NCBI RefSeq assembly: GCF_044326205.1
Contig: NZ_JBIRCY010000018.1
Coordinates: forward strand, 58,550 to 122,549
Direction of reading: 5' to 3'
DNA: 64,000 bases
Source of the DNA: Kumtagia sp044326205
GTDB lineage: Bacteria; Pseudomonadota; Alphaproteobacteria; Rhizobiales; Rhizobiaceae
Below, in pieces: positions 15,838-24,004 of this stretch. Made by a program: the position numbers and the translations under genes. Position 1 is the first letter of the stretch. Every line of letters begins with the position of its first letter. The notes below the pieces were generated by a model. The model saw only the letters and a list, made by a program, of their open reading frames with translations. It ran no database searches and was not told the DNA's origin.

Positions 15838-16959
15838 ATGCATATCTCTAAACAGCTCGCCACCGCCGTCTTTTCCTTCATCCTCGCCGCAGCCGGCACC
15901 TTGCCGGCATCTGCCCAAAGCGTCGGCATCGATGCCGATGTGATAGCCGATGGCCTGCAGAACCCTTGGGGCCTCGATTTCCTCCCCGACGGCAACGCCA
16001 TCGTCACCGAAAGGCCTGGTCGGATGCGGCTCCTGATCGATGGCGCGCTTTCGGACCCCATCGGCGGCGTGCCGAAAGTCGCCGCGCGCGGCCAAGGCGG
16101 GCTGCTCGACGTCGCCGTCTCGCCCCGCTTCGCCGATGACAGCCTGATCTTCTTCAGCTTTTCCGAACCGGGTCCGGGTGGCGCGGGGACTGCCGTTGCG
16201 GGGGCGAAACTCGTCCGCGAGGGAGACGGCTCTCGGCTGGAGGATGTGAAGACGATCTTTTCCATGAACAGGAAGACCGGCACGACCCGGCATTTCGGCT
16301 CGCGGTTGGTCTTTGCCTCCGACGGCACGCTGTTCATCACCACCGGCGACCGGGGCGAAGGCGAGCGGGCGCAGGACATGCAGGACCATGCAGGCGCTGT
16401 CATCCGCATCAATGCGGACGGCTCCGTCCCCGCCGACAATCCCAAACCCGAGGGCTGGCTCCCAGAACTCTGGTCGAAAGGTCATCGCAATGTGCAGGGC
16501 GCGACGCTCGACCCGGCGACCGGCGCGCTGCTGACCGTCGAGCACGGCGCCATGGGCGGCGACGAGATCAACCGGCCGGAAGCCGGAAAGAACTACGGCT
16601 GGCCGGTGATCTCCTACGGGCAGGATTATTCAGGCGACAAGATCGGCGTTGGCACGGAGGCGCCGGGCTATGAACAGCCGCTGCACTATTGGGATCCGTC
16701 GATCGCGCCATCCGGCATGGCGGTCTATGACGGCGCGATGTTTCCGGAATGGAAAGGTGACCTGCTCGTCGGGTCGCTGAAATTCGCCTATCTGGCGCGG
16801 CTGGACCGCAACGCCTCCGGGGTCATCGGCGAAGAGACAAAACTGATCGACGGCGAATACGGCCGCATCCGCGACGTGAATGTTGCGCCCGACGGCTCGG
16901 TCTGGCTGCTCACCGACGAGCGCGACGGCGCGATTATTTGCCTGTCACGCGCGGATTGA
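15838..16959 (+). CDS. PQQ-dependent aldose sugar dehydrogenase-like protein (YliI/Asd family)
   Basis: A 373-residue secreted beta-propeller protein. A Sec signal peptide (SKQLATAVFSFILAAAGTLPASAQS) is followed by the glucose/sorbosone dehydrogenase pattern: LQNPWGLDFLPDGNAIVTERPGR, RHFGSRLVFASDGTLFITTGD, LWSKGHRNVQG and ENYGWPV-like NYGWPVISYG. Family members oxidise aldose sugars in the periplasm using PQQ, feeding electrons to the respiratory chain. No PQQ-biosynthesis genes are in the window. It is monocistronic, with a convergent stem-loop just after the stop. Confidence 0.9.
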   Translation: MHISKQLATAVFSFILAAAGTLPASAQSVGIDADVIADGLQNPWGLDFLPDGNAIVTERPGRMRLLIDGALSDPIGGVPKVAARGQGGLLDVAVSPRFADDSLIFFSFSEPGPGGAGTAVAGAKLVREGDGSRLEDVKTIFSMNRKTGTTRHFGSRLVFASDGTLFITTGDRGEGERAQDMQDHAGAVIRINADGSVPADNPKPEGWLPELWSKGHRNVQGATLDPATGALLTVEHGAMGGDEINRPEAGKNYGWPVISYGQDYSGDKIGVGTEAPGYEQPLHYWDPSIAPSGMAVYDGAMFPEWKGDLLVGSLKFAYLARLDRNASGVIGEETKLIDGEYGRIRDVNVAPDGSVWLLTDERDGAIICLSRAD

Positions 16960-16962
16960 CCG

Positions 16963-16994
16963 GAAACGGGCAAGCGCAACAGCCGGCCCGTTTC
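16963..16994. terminator. Convergent stem-loop between the sugar dehydrogenase and TPR genes
   Basis: A perfect 9-bp inverted repeat GAAACGGGC (16963-16971) and GCCCGTTTC (16986-16994) with a 14-nt loop lies between two convergent stops. It probably serves as a bidirectional 3'-end structure. T-tracts are weak. Confidence 0.5.
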
Positions 16995-17012
16995 AACTCT
17001 TCGGAAATCGTC

Positions 17013-17567
17013 TCACCCCTTGAAGGCGTCGATCTGAACGGCGAGCTCCTTGTATTCCTCGCAGGAGACGCCGCAGCGCTTCTCGATTTCGGCGAGCTGG
17101 TTCTTGGCCGCGGCGACGTCGCCGAGTTGCAGATGTGCCTCGCCGAGATACTCGTAGACGACGTAGTAGTTGGGGTCAGCCCGCAACGCTTCTTCGTAAT
17201 AGCCGAGGCCGACGAGCACGCGGCCCGCCTTGCGATGGGAATAGCCGAGATAGTTGAGGATGCGCGGGTCGTTCTTGTTCTGCGCGAGGCTCAAAACCTT
17301 GATCGCCTCGTCGTAGCTGCCCCCCTGCGCAAGCTGCCGTCCGGTCCAATAGATGGTGTCGTCGTCGACGGCGCCGCTCTTCTGGGTGACGCACTTTTTC
17401 GTCTTCTTGTCGTAGATCTTGCCGGCGGCGCATTTGGGCGTGTTTCCGCCGCCACTTCCGCCCCCACTGCTGTCTCCACCGCCACCGCCCGCTCCCAGGG
17501 ACGGGCCGACAGCGAGCGGGGCCAGCATGAGCGCGGAAGCGACGATAAGGGCATAACGGTATTGCAT
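17013..17567 (-). CDS. Secreted tetratricopeptide-repeat protein
   Basis: A 184-residue protein with a Sec signal peptide (MQYRYALIVASALMLAPLAVGPSLG), a Gly/Ser-rich linker, a short Cys pair (KCAAGKIYDKKTKKCVTQ) and two to three TPR units (DEAIKVLSLAQNKNDPRILN, AGRVLVGLGYYEEALRADPN, LGDVAAAKNQLAEIEKRCG). TPRs bind partner proteins, so a periplasmic scaffold or chaperone role is likely. It is conserved in rhizobia but without a fixed function. It is monocistronic. Confidence 0.85.
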   Translation of the reverse strand: MQYRYALIVASALMLAPLAVGPSLGAGGGGGDSSGGGSGGGNTPKCAAGKIYDKKTKKCVTQKSGAVDDDTIYWTGRQLAQGGSYDEAIKVLSLAQNKNDPRILNYLGYSHRKAGRVLVGLGYYEEALRADPNYYVVYEYLGEAHLQLGDVAAAKNQLAEIEKRCGVSCEEYKELAVQIDAFKG

Positions 17568-17657
17568 CTGCCTTCTCCTCGGAACGATTGTTGATCCAAT
17601 ACACGCATCAACGCTGCCGGATCGCCGGTTCTTCCCGGCGTTCGATGGAGCCTGCGG

Positions 17658-18008
17658 TCAGGCGCGAAAGATGAAGGCAGCGCCGCCGCAGATCATCGCA
17701 AAACCGATCACATGGTTCCAGGTGATGCTTTGACCGAGATACAACACCGAAAACACCATGAAGACAACGAGCGTGATGACTTCCTGGATCGTCTTCAGCT
17801 CGGCCGCCGAATAGGCGGCGCTGCCCCAGCGGTTGGCCGGCACCGCAAGCCAGTATTCGAAGAAGGCGATGCCCCACGAGAACAGCACGGCCGCATAGAG
17901 CGGCGAGGCCTTGTATTTGAGATGCCCGTACCAGGCGAAGGTCATGAAGACATTGGAGGCAAGCAGCATAAGGATCGGCAGGATTTTTGGCGACAGGATC
18001 ATGCTCAT
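17658..18008 (-). CDS. DUF486 (DMT-type) small membrane protein
   Basis: A 116-residue protein with four hydrophobic helices: ILPILMLLASNVFMTFAWYGHL, LYAAVLFSWGIAFFEYWLAVPANR, LKTIQEVITLVVFMVFSVLYLG and HVIGFAMICGGAAFIF. The ANRWGS and TIQEVITLVVF segments are characteristic of DUF486, a four-helix relative of the drug/metabolite transporters. Transported substrate and topology are unknown. Starts at 18008 (MSMIL) or 18002 (MILSP) are both possible; neither has a strong ribosome-binding site. Confidence 0.88.
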   Translation of the reverse strand: MSMILSPKILPILMLLASNVFMTFAWYGHLKYKASPLYAAVLFSWGIAFFEYWLAVPANRWGSAAYSAAELKTIQEVITLVVFMVFSVLYLGQSITWNHVIGFAMICGGAAFIFRA

Positions 18009-18155
18009 GAATGGCACCGGGCTGGGAAGGACGCGCCATTTCGGGCAAACGGCCAAAACTGTCAATCCGGGCGCCGTTGACCACATTGGCTCGCCGGACG
18101 TGACGTTACGCGCAATTTCTGTATCATCGCGGGTACGCCAGCAGGGAGACCGCCC

Positions 18156-18581
18156 GTGCAAAGGAAACTCGACAAGGACTGGGACCTGACCATCGGTCCG
18201 GACACCGTCCGCATTTTCATCGAGAAGGCCAAGTCGATCAGCGCGGCCGTCAACGAGGACTATGCCGGCGGCCAGGATCACGAAGTCGAGTTCGACGGCG
18301 ACGTCAGGGACAATCACCGCCATGACGGGCTGGCCGAAGAAGAGGCGGAGAACCTGACCGAGGAAGAACTGCGCGAGTTGATCGACGATCTGAATGTCGA
18401 CGAAGCGGCGGAACTCGTCGCCTTGGCCTGGATCGGTCGTGGCGACTATGAGGCGGCCGAATGGGCCGAAGCGGTGACGGCGGCAAGGGAGCGCGGCAAC
18501 AGGCGCACCTCGAAATACCTGATGGGCATGCCGATGCTGGGCGACTGGTTGGAGGAAGGACTGGAAGCAATCGGCGCCTGA
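18156..18581 (+). CDS. DUF3775 domain protein
   Basis: A 141-residue soluble, acidic protein. It begins QRKLDKDWDLTIGPDTVRIFIEKAKSI and has the DUF3775 core LTEEELRELIDDLNVDEAAELVALAWIGRGDY followed by SKYLMGMPMLGDWLEEGLEA. The function of this alphaproteobacterial family is not established. The GTG start at 18156 is supported by GGGAGA about six bases upstream. It faces away from the DUF486 gene, with a shared upstream region at 18009-18155. Confidence 0.88.
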   Translation: MQRKLDKDWDLTIGPDTVRIFIEKAKSISAAVNEDYAGGQDHEVEFDGDVRDNHRHDGLAEEEAENLTEEELRELIDDLNVDEAAELVALAWIGRGDYEAAEWAEAVTAARERGNRRTSKYLMGMPMLGDWLEEGLEAIGA

Positions 18582-18622
18582 GCGGCACGGCAACCAAACC
18601 GCCGCGTCGCCGTTGACCGCCG

Positions 18623-19531
18623 ATGGATTGGCAGATGTCTTTGGCCGGCGTGGCCGCTCTATGCATTGCGACCTTCTCGGTCCCCCCTGCCCTTTCGCAG
18701 TCGCCGACACTTCCGGACAAAGTTCCGGCGCCCAAAGTTATTGCTCCGCCGGCAGGCAACATCCCGCCCAGGCACCTAGGCGACACTCCTGTGCCGGAGC
18801 CGCGCCCGGACGACCAAGCCTCCGGTAGCGGGGCAAAAGCGGACGGGACGCCAGTCAGCGGAGATACGGATGGCAAACCTCCCTCAGACCCGACGACGCC
18901 CGCCACCGCGCCGCTGCCGCAGCAATCGCCCGAGCCCCCTAAGCCGCAGACGCCCTCCGATCCCCGCTCGGCCGAAACGCCTTCACGCCTAATGCCTACC
19001 GCGGAGGTCGCGTGCCGCCAGCGCCTGCGGACCCTCGGTGTCGACTTCGAAGCCCGCCCCGCCGAAAAGGACGAGACGGGATGCTCCACGCCCTATCCCA
19101 TATCGGTCCGCACGCTTGGCAAGGACATCGCGCTGGAGCCTGAGGCACTGATGAACTGCGCCATGACGGAGGCGGCAGCCCGCTTCGTCGCCGGTGTGGT
19201 CGCGCCCGCCGCAAAGCGCGAATTCGGGGCGGAACTGAAATCGATCTCGCAAGCCTCCGCCTATGTCTGCCGGCCGCGCAACGGCACGACGAAACTCTCC
19301 GAGCACGCCTTCGGCAACGCGCTGGATATCGCGCGCTTCAACCTGTCCGACGGCAAGGCGGTGGACGTGATCCTGCGGCCGGAGGAGCGGGAGGCGCGTT
19401 TTCTAGGCGCCGTGCGGAAAGCTGCCTGCGGGCCGTTCAAGACAGTGCTCGGCCCTGGCAACCCCGACCACGATACGCATTTCCATCTTGATCTAGCGCC
19501 CCGCAAGCATAGCGGCACGGTGTGCGAATAG
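18623..19531 (+). CDS. Extensin-like C-terminal domain protein, secreted
   Basis: The 302-residue product begins with a signal sequence (SLAGVAALCIATFSVPPALSQ), then a Pro/Thr-rich linker (about 30-125) and a C-terminal extensin-like domain. That domain has CRQRLRTLGVDFE, the metal-binding motif LSEHAFGNALDIARF and HDTHFHLDLAPR, a His/Asp set shared with the LD-carboxypeptidase/VanY fold. The family name comes from plant cell-wall proteins, but bacterial members are probable peptidoglycan peptidases or binders. It is followed by a paralogue, and the pair looks like an ancient tandem duplication. Confidence 0.88.
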   Translation: MDWQMSLAGVAALCIATFSVPPALSQSPTLPDKVPAPKVIAPPAGNIPPRHLGDTPVPEPRPDDQASGSGAKADGTPVSGDTDGKPPSDPTTPATAPLPQQSPEPPKPQTPSDPRSAETPSRLMPTAEVACRQRLRTLGVDFEARPAEKDETGCSTPYPISVRTLGKDIALEPEALMNCAMTEAAARFVAGVVAPAAKREFGAELKSISQASAYVCRPRNGTTKLSEHAFGNALDIARFNLSDGKAVDVILRPEEREARFLGAVRKAACGPFKTVLGPGNPDHDTHFHLDLAPRKHSGTVCE

Positions 19532-19726
19532 GCGCGGGCTCGCGCAGAACGAGACACCGACAAATCCGTTTCACCACAAGCGGATACGGCGGCATGGTGA
19601 ATCAGTTCGTCAGGCCGAACGCAGCCACCCGGCCACAATCGCGCCGCATGCGTGAACGCCAACGCTGACCTTTCCTTTACCGCTTGCCGCATAGGATTTC
19701 CCTCCGACGGGACAGGGAAACCATCG

Positions 19727-20572
19727 ATGCGCCGAAATGCTTCGCGCGTGCTTCCGCACGCCTGCGCGGCGGGCCTCCTTGCGGCGCTCGCCACCGCCTG
19801 CTCGACCGAAAGCGTGATGTCGCTTCGGCCGGATGTCGATGTCGGCGTGCAGACCGCCGGAGTGCCCGCCGCCGTTCCAATGACGCCCGCTCCGGCTGAC
19901 GCGACAGCGCCGACTCCCGTCGAGCCGATGACGGCGGCTCCGGCTGATCCGATGACGCAGGCGCCTGCCGATCCGACACTCGCCGCGTATCCGCGTTTCG
20001 AGGTTCCAGCCGAACCGCAAGACGTGATGCCCGCCGACGAGGTCGATTGCCGCCGCGACCTGAAGCGGCTCGGCGTAAAATTCCGCGACCTTTCGCCGAT
20101 CCACGAAGGAAGCTGCGGCATCGACTGGCCGGTCGAGGTTTCAGCCATCGGCAGCGTCCGCATGAAGCCGGCCGCGACGCTGAGCTGTTCGATGGCGGCC
20201 ACATTTTCGCGCTGGACGAAGAAGGAACTCGTGCCCGCCGCGCGCTGGCGCTATCTCTCCGGCGTGAAAACCATCCACCAGGGATCGAGCTATTCCTGCC
20301 GCAACATTCGCGGCTCGCGCGGCACGCCCTCGCAACATTCGCAGGGCAACGCGCTGGACGTGATGCGCATCGAACTGAACAATGGCCGGGATATCGACGT
20401 ACGCAAGCCCGGCTGGTTCGCCTTCCGTCAGCGCGGCTTTTTGAACACGGTGCGGCAGGACGGCTGCGACTATTTTACCACCGTGCTCGGCCCGGGCTAC
20501 AACGCCGACCACGCCGACCATTTTCATTTCGACATCATGCAGCGGCGCAACGGCTACGTCGCCTGCAGGTAG
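19727..20572 (+). CDS. Extensin-like C-terminal domain lipoprotein
   Basis: A 281-residue paralogue of the preceding gene. The N-terminus GLLAALATACS carries a lipobox, so it is probably lipid-anchored. A low-complexity Pro/Ala linker of near repeats (PMTAAPADPMTQAPADP) follows, then the extensin-like domain: CRRDLKRLGVKFRDL, SQHSQGNALDVMRI and HADHFHFDIMQR. The first metal motif reads Q-H-S-Q-G where the paralogue has E-H-A-F-G. The start at 19727 has AGGGAA upstream. It probably acts on the cell wall at the outer-membrane face. Confidence 0.87.
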   Translation: MRRNASRVLPHACAAGLLAALATACSTESVMSLRPDVDVGVQTAGVPAAVPMTPAPADATAPTPVEPMTAAPADPMTQAPADPTLAAYPRFEVPAEPQDVMPADEVDCRRDLKRLGVKFRDLSPIHEGSCGIDWPVEVSAIGSVRMKPAATLSCSMAATFSRWTKKELVPAARWRYLSGVKTIHQGSSYSCRNIRGSRGTPSQHSQGNALDVMRIELNNGRDIDVRKPGWFAFRQRGFLNTVRQDGCDYFTTVLGPGYNADHADHFHFDIMQRRNGYVACR

Positions 20573-21364
20573 GCCCGTCCTGTTACCGGTGCAACAGATG
20601 GGCATTGACCAGCCTTCCCCGTTGCCACGCTGCCTTTCGGCCCTGGCCATTTTCAAAGAACGCTCCCCGCCGCGGAGGGAGAAGTCGGGAAGCGGGCGCA
20701 ACAAGCCTTGCCTCACAGACTAACAATATGGCGCAGCTTCCCACGCCCGCCGGCGATTTTTGGCCTCGTCCCGTTCCGCTTCGCCTTGCTCCGGCTCCGG
20801 CATTTTCGCCTCGGCTGGCCCGGTCTTAAGCACTCGTCCAGTGCGCCCCGACCGTAGTGTCGGGGGAGGAACCTTCGGACGCGGCCTCCCCGGCCATGCT
20901 GCTTCGTCAGCAGCATGACGGAGGCGCCGGTTCCTCCCCGCTTACGAACGACTCCGGAAGCGTTCCCGGCAGGAGAAACTGCGGAGGATTATGAGGCAGG
21001 TTTTGGGGACGGGGATGAAATGGGCAGAAAAAACGCGCCGTTGAATTTTCTTTCGAGCAGATGAAGTTCTCTAAGCATCGAGAATCGCTATCGTTTTTTG
21101 ACTCCTACAGGTCGGTCGTGGCCGACGTTTTCCGCGAAAACAAGGGAAAGCCGTCCCCCTCGATCAGATCTGTGATATGGCGCGCCCGGCTCATCCAGGT
21201 TCTATGCGGACAGCGATGGGCAATACCATCGATTGGCAACTGCCAGCGCCGCAGCTAGCCCGGACCGGCGACAAGCGGCAACGGCGTCCAGACGATCGTT
21301 CCGAATAGGCTTGGAGGCGAGCGCCGATCGATTTACAAAGCAGTCCCGCAAGGCGCTCGCGCGA
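20573..21364. other. Gene-poor region with a large nested palindrome
   Basis: No conserved gene is seen in about 790 bp. The main feature is the nested inverted repeat at 20863-20939, listed separately. A 17-codon ORF at 20991-21044 (MRQVLGTGMKW...) has a good GGAGGATT ribosome-binding site and could be a leader or chance. A 65-codon frame at 21061-21258 is unlike known proteins. The adenylate cyclase promoter must lie in the right half. Confidence 0.4.
20863..20939. repeat. Nested inverted repeat (three-tier stem-loop)
   Basis: The outer arms are GGGGAGGAACC (20863-20873) and GGTTCCTCCCC (20929-20939), 11 bp perfect. The middle arms are GCCTCC (20884-20889) and GGAGGC (20920-20925). The inner arms are CATGCTGCT (20895-20903) and AGCAGCATG (20909-20917), 9 bp perfect with a 5-nt loop. 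The whole could fold into one long interrupted hairpin as DNA or RNA. It may be an intergenic palindromic repeat element like the rhizobial RIME/ABC class, or a structured RNA. No second copy is in the window. Confidence 0.6.
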
Positions 21365-23128
21365 ATGGCAGACAAACAAATCCAACGCCGGCTCGCCGCC
21401 ATCCTGGCCGCCGATGTCGTCGGCTACAGTCGGCTGATGGAGCGCGACGAGACCGCCACGCACACGCAGCTCACGGCACGCTGGAGGGAGGTGCTGGATC
21501 CCCTCGTCGAGCGGCATCTCGGCCGCATCTTCAAGCGGACCGGCGACGGCGTCTTCATCGAGTTTGGCAGCGCAGTCAACGCGGTCGAATGCGCCGCCGC
21601 CTTGCAGCGCGCCATGGCGTCCGCGAATGAGGGCGTCCCGGACGGCCGCGCGATCGTGCTGCGCGTCGGCGTCAACCTCGGCGACGTGCTGGTCGAAGGT
21701 AGCGACCTGTTCGGCGACGGCGTCAACCTTGCGGCCCGGATCGAGACCCTGGCCACGCCCGGCGGCGTCGCCATCTCTGACAACGTCCACCAGTATGTAC
21801 ACGGGCGGGTCGGCATCGACTTCGCCGACAGCGGCCACCACGAGGTCAAGAACATCGCGAGGCCGGTCCATATCTGGAGTTGGTCGCCGGACGGAGCGGT
21901 GGTGGCCGCTCCTCTGCCCTCGCCGGAGCCGCCGCCATCCCTGCCCGACCGGCCGTCGATAGCCGTTCTGCCCTTCGACAACATGTCCGGCGATCCCGAA
22001 CAGGGTTACTTCGCCGACGGCATCACCGAGGACATCATCACCGACCTGTCGAAGGTCTCGGGCCTGTTCGTCATCGCCCGCAATTCCTCCTTCGCCTACA
22101 AAGGGACCAGCCCGGACGTGCGCAAGGTGAGCCGCGAGCTTGGCGTCCGCTACGTGCTGGAAGGCAGCGTGCGGCGCGCCGCCAACCGCATCCGGATCAA
22201 CGCCCAAATGATCGACGGCACCACCGGCGGCCACCTGTGGGCCGACCGCTTTGACCGCCAGGTCGAGGACATCTTCGAGGTCCAGGACGAGGTGACGCGC
22301 ACCATCGTCACCGCCTTGAGGGTGAAGCTGACCGATGGCGAGGAGGCGCGGCGCGAAAGCCACGCCAAGATCGAGCCCGAGGCCTACGACCTTCTCGTGC
22401 GCTCCCGCCAGGTGGTGCTGCAACTCTCGCCCAAGACGGCGGTAGAGGCGCGCGGCATGCTGGAGCACGCGCTGGAGATCAATCCCGGCCTGGCGCTTGC
22501 CTACGCCCGCCTGTCGATGATCGCTTTCGCCGACTACGCAAACCAGTGGAACGGTGCCACACCGGATAACCTGGACCGGGCGCTGGAACTGGCGCGCAAG
22601 GCGATCGCCACCGACGAGACGGAACCGCAGGGCTATATCGCGCTGGCGCTGGCGCTGTCCTGGCTGAAACGCCTCGATGAGGCCGAGCCGGCGGCCGAAC
22701 GCGCCATCGCGCTCAGCCCAAATCTCGCCGACGCCTATGTCGGCCTCGGCAACATAAGGGATTTCCAGGGCCGCTTCGAGGATGCGGTTGCGCTCTACAC
22801 GCGCGCCCACCGGCTCGACCCGCAATTCGACATGGCGCTGAATTTCCTCGGCCGCGCGCTGCTGGCGCTGGGGCGCTACGACGAGGCCGAGATCGCCTTC
22901 AAGCGCCGTCTGCTGCTCGCCCCGCGCTCCGACATGACGAGATTCTACCTCGCCTGCCTCCATGGCCTGACGGGGCGATACGACGAGGCACGGCGCTATT
23001 GGAGCGAGGTGCTGGAGGTCAATCCCGGCTTTTCCGTCGAACACCTGAAGAGCGCCCTGCCCTACCGCGATCCGCATCAGATCGACCGATGGGTCGAGGG
23101 GCTGAGACAGGCCGGAATCAAGTTCTGA
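21365..23128 (+). CDS. Class III adenylate/guanylate cyclase fused to TolB-like and TPR domains
   Basis: A 587-residue soluble protein. Residues 8-170 are a class III cyclase domain retaining the needed residues: metal Asp17 (AADVVGYSRL) and Asp61 (TGDGVF), purine-contact Lys57, and transition-state Asn121 and Arg125 (NLAAR), so it is probably active. A Pro-rich linker leads to a TolB-like domain (SIAVLPFDNMSGDPEQGYFA, DGITEDIITDLSKVSGLFVIAR) and then about five TPR units. This fusion is expanded in rhizobia. Inputs are unknown; the TPR/TolB part probably senses a partner. The start at 21365 (MADKQIQRR) fits the family, though its ribosome-binding site is weak. Confidence 0.9.
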   Translation: MADKQIQRRLAAILAADVVGYSRLMERDETATHTQLTARWREVLDPLVERHLGRIFKRTGDGVFIEFGSAVNAVECAAALQRAMASANEGVPDGRAIVLRVGVNLGDVLVEGSDLFGDGVNLAARIETLATPGGVAISDNVHQYVHGRVGIDFADSGHHEVKNIARPVHIWSWSPDGAVVAAPLPSPEPPPSLPDRPSIAVLPFDNMSGDPEQGYFADGITEDIITDLSKVSGLFVIARNSSFAYKGTSPDVRKVSRELGVRYVLEGSVRRAANRIRINAQMIDGTTGGHLWADRFDRQVEDIFEVQDEVTRTIVTALRVKLTDGEEARRESHAKIEPEAYDLLVRSRQVVLQLSPKTAVEARGMLEHALEINPGLALAYARLSMIAFADYANQWNGATPDNLDRALELARKAIATDETEPQGYIALALALSWLKRLDEAEPAAERAIALSPNLADAYVGLGNIRDFQGRFEDAVALYTRAHRLDPQFDMALNFLGRALLALGRYDEAEIAFKRRLLLAPRSDMTRFYLACLHGLTGRYDEARRYWSEVLEVNPGFSVEHLKSALPYRDPHQIDRWVEGLRQAGIKF

Positions 23129-23218
23129 GGCGACCAGGCTGGCCCCTGATCGGTCCTGAGCCGGCTTTCGGTTGCCGCATCTTGCCGCTATTCTCCCCTC
23201 GGCATGAGGACGGGGACA

Positions 23219-23965
23219 ATGCGCCGGAAAACAGTTTCAGCGACGCTTTCAGTGCTGCTCGTGATCGGCATAGCCTATGGTGCGGTTGCCTATTTCGCCT
23301 TGCCCGAATTCTGGACGGTGCATGACCGCCACCTCGCCGACCGGATCAGCAATTTCCTGACGACAACGCCGCAAGGCATTCCGGGCGACCCGATCAATGT
23401 CGGTCTCGTCGGCACGAAGGAAGAAATGCTGCGCGCCTTCGCCAAAGCGGGATGGAGTGCGGCGGATCCCATTACCTTGCGCAGTTCGATCGACATCGGG
23501 CTCAGCGTCGCGCTCGACCGGCCTGATGACGACGCGCCGGTAAGCACCCTGCTCTACGAGGGCAGGCGACAGGACCTGGCCTTCGAAAAGCTGGCCGGGG
23601 AAAGCGCCGATAGACGCCACCATGTCCGCTTCTGGAAGACCGCGGTGCTCGACAATGACGGCCGGCCGCTCTGGCTGGGCTCCGCGAGCTTCGATCGCGG
23701 CGTCGGCTTCAGCCACGATACCGGCCAGATTACCCATCACATCGCCCCGGACATCGATGCCGAGCGCAACAACGTGATCGACAGCTTGCTGGAAGCGCAT
23801 GTGATTTCCTCGGTCGACGAGGCTGTCGGCATCGGCAAGACCACCGACGGCCACAATGGCGGCGGCGACCCGTATTTCACCGACGGCATGATCAAGATCG
23901 GCGTGCTTGTACCGGAAGATGCAACCGCGGCTTCTTCGCCGCAAGCCGGCCCAAACAGCGACTGA
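23219..23965 (+). CDS. LssY C-terminal domain protein
   Basis: A 248-residue protein with an N-terminal membrane anchor (SATLSVLLVIGIAYGAVAYFALP) and an LssY_C domain recognised by DPINVGLVGTKEEMLRAFAKAGW, APVSTLLYEGRRQDLAFEKLAG and RRHHVRFWKT. LssY_C occurs in proteins linked to type I secretion and PAP2 phosphatases; this one lacks a phosphatase domain. It probably faces the periplasm. The start at 23219 follows GGGGACA. The function is unknown. Confidence 0.85.
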   Translation: MRRKTVSATLSVLLVIGIAYGAVAYFALPEFWTVHDRHLADRISNFLTTTPQGIPGDPINVGLVGTKEEMLRAFAKAGWSAADPITLRSSIDIGLSVALDRPDDDAPVSTLLYEGRRQDLAFEKLAGESADRRHHVRFWKTAVLDNDGRPLWLGSASFDRGVGFSHDTGQITHHIAPDIDAERNNVIDSLLEAHVISSVDEAVGIGKTTDGHNGGGDPYFTDGMIKIGVLVPEDATAASSPQAGPNSD

Positions 23966-24004
23966 GCCTTTTCGAGGGGGGCCGGCGGATGCTAAGCAGC
24001 GTCC

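Noticed and set aside
15553..16545. Minus-strand frame extending greA far upstream
   Set aside because: It is antisense to a clearly coding sugar dehydrogenase gene; greA homology begins only at 15552.
21061..21258. 65-codon plus-strand ORF before the cyclase gene
   Set aside because: No ribosome-binding site, unremarkable composition, and no recognisable domain.
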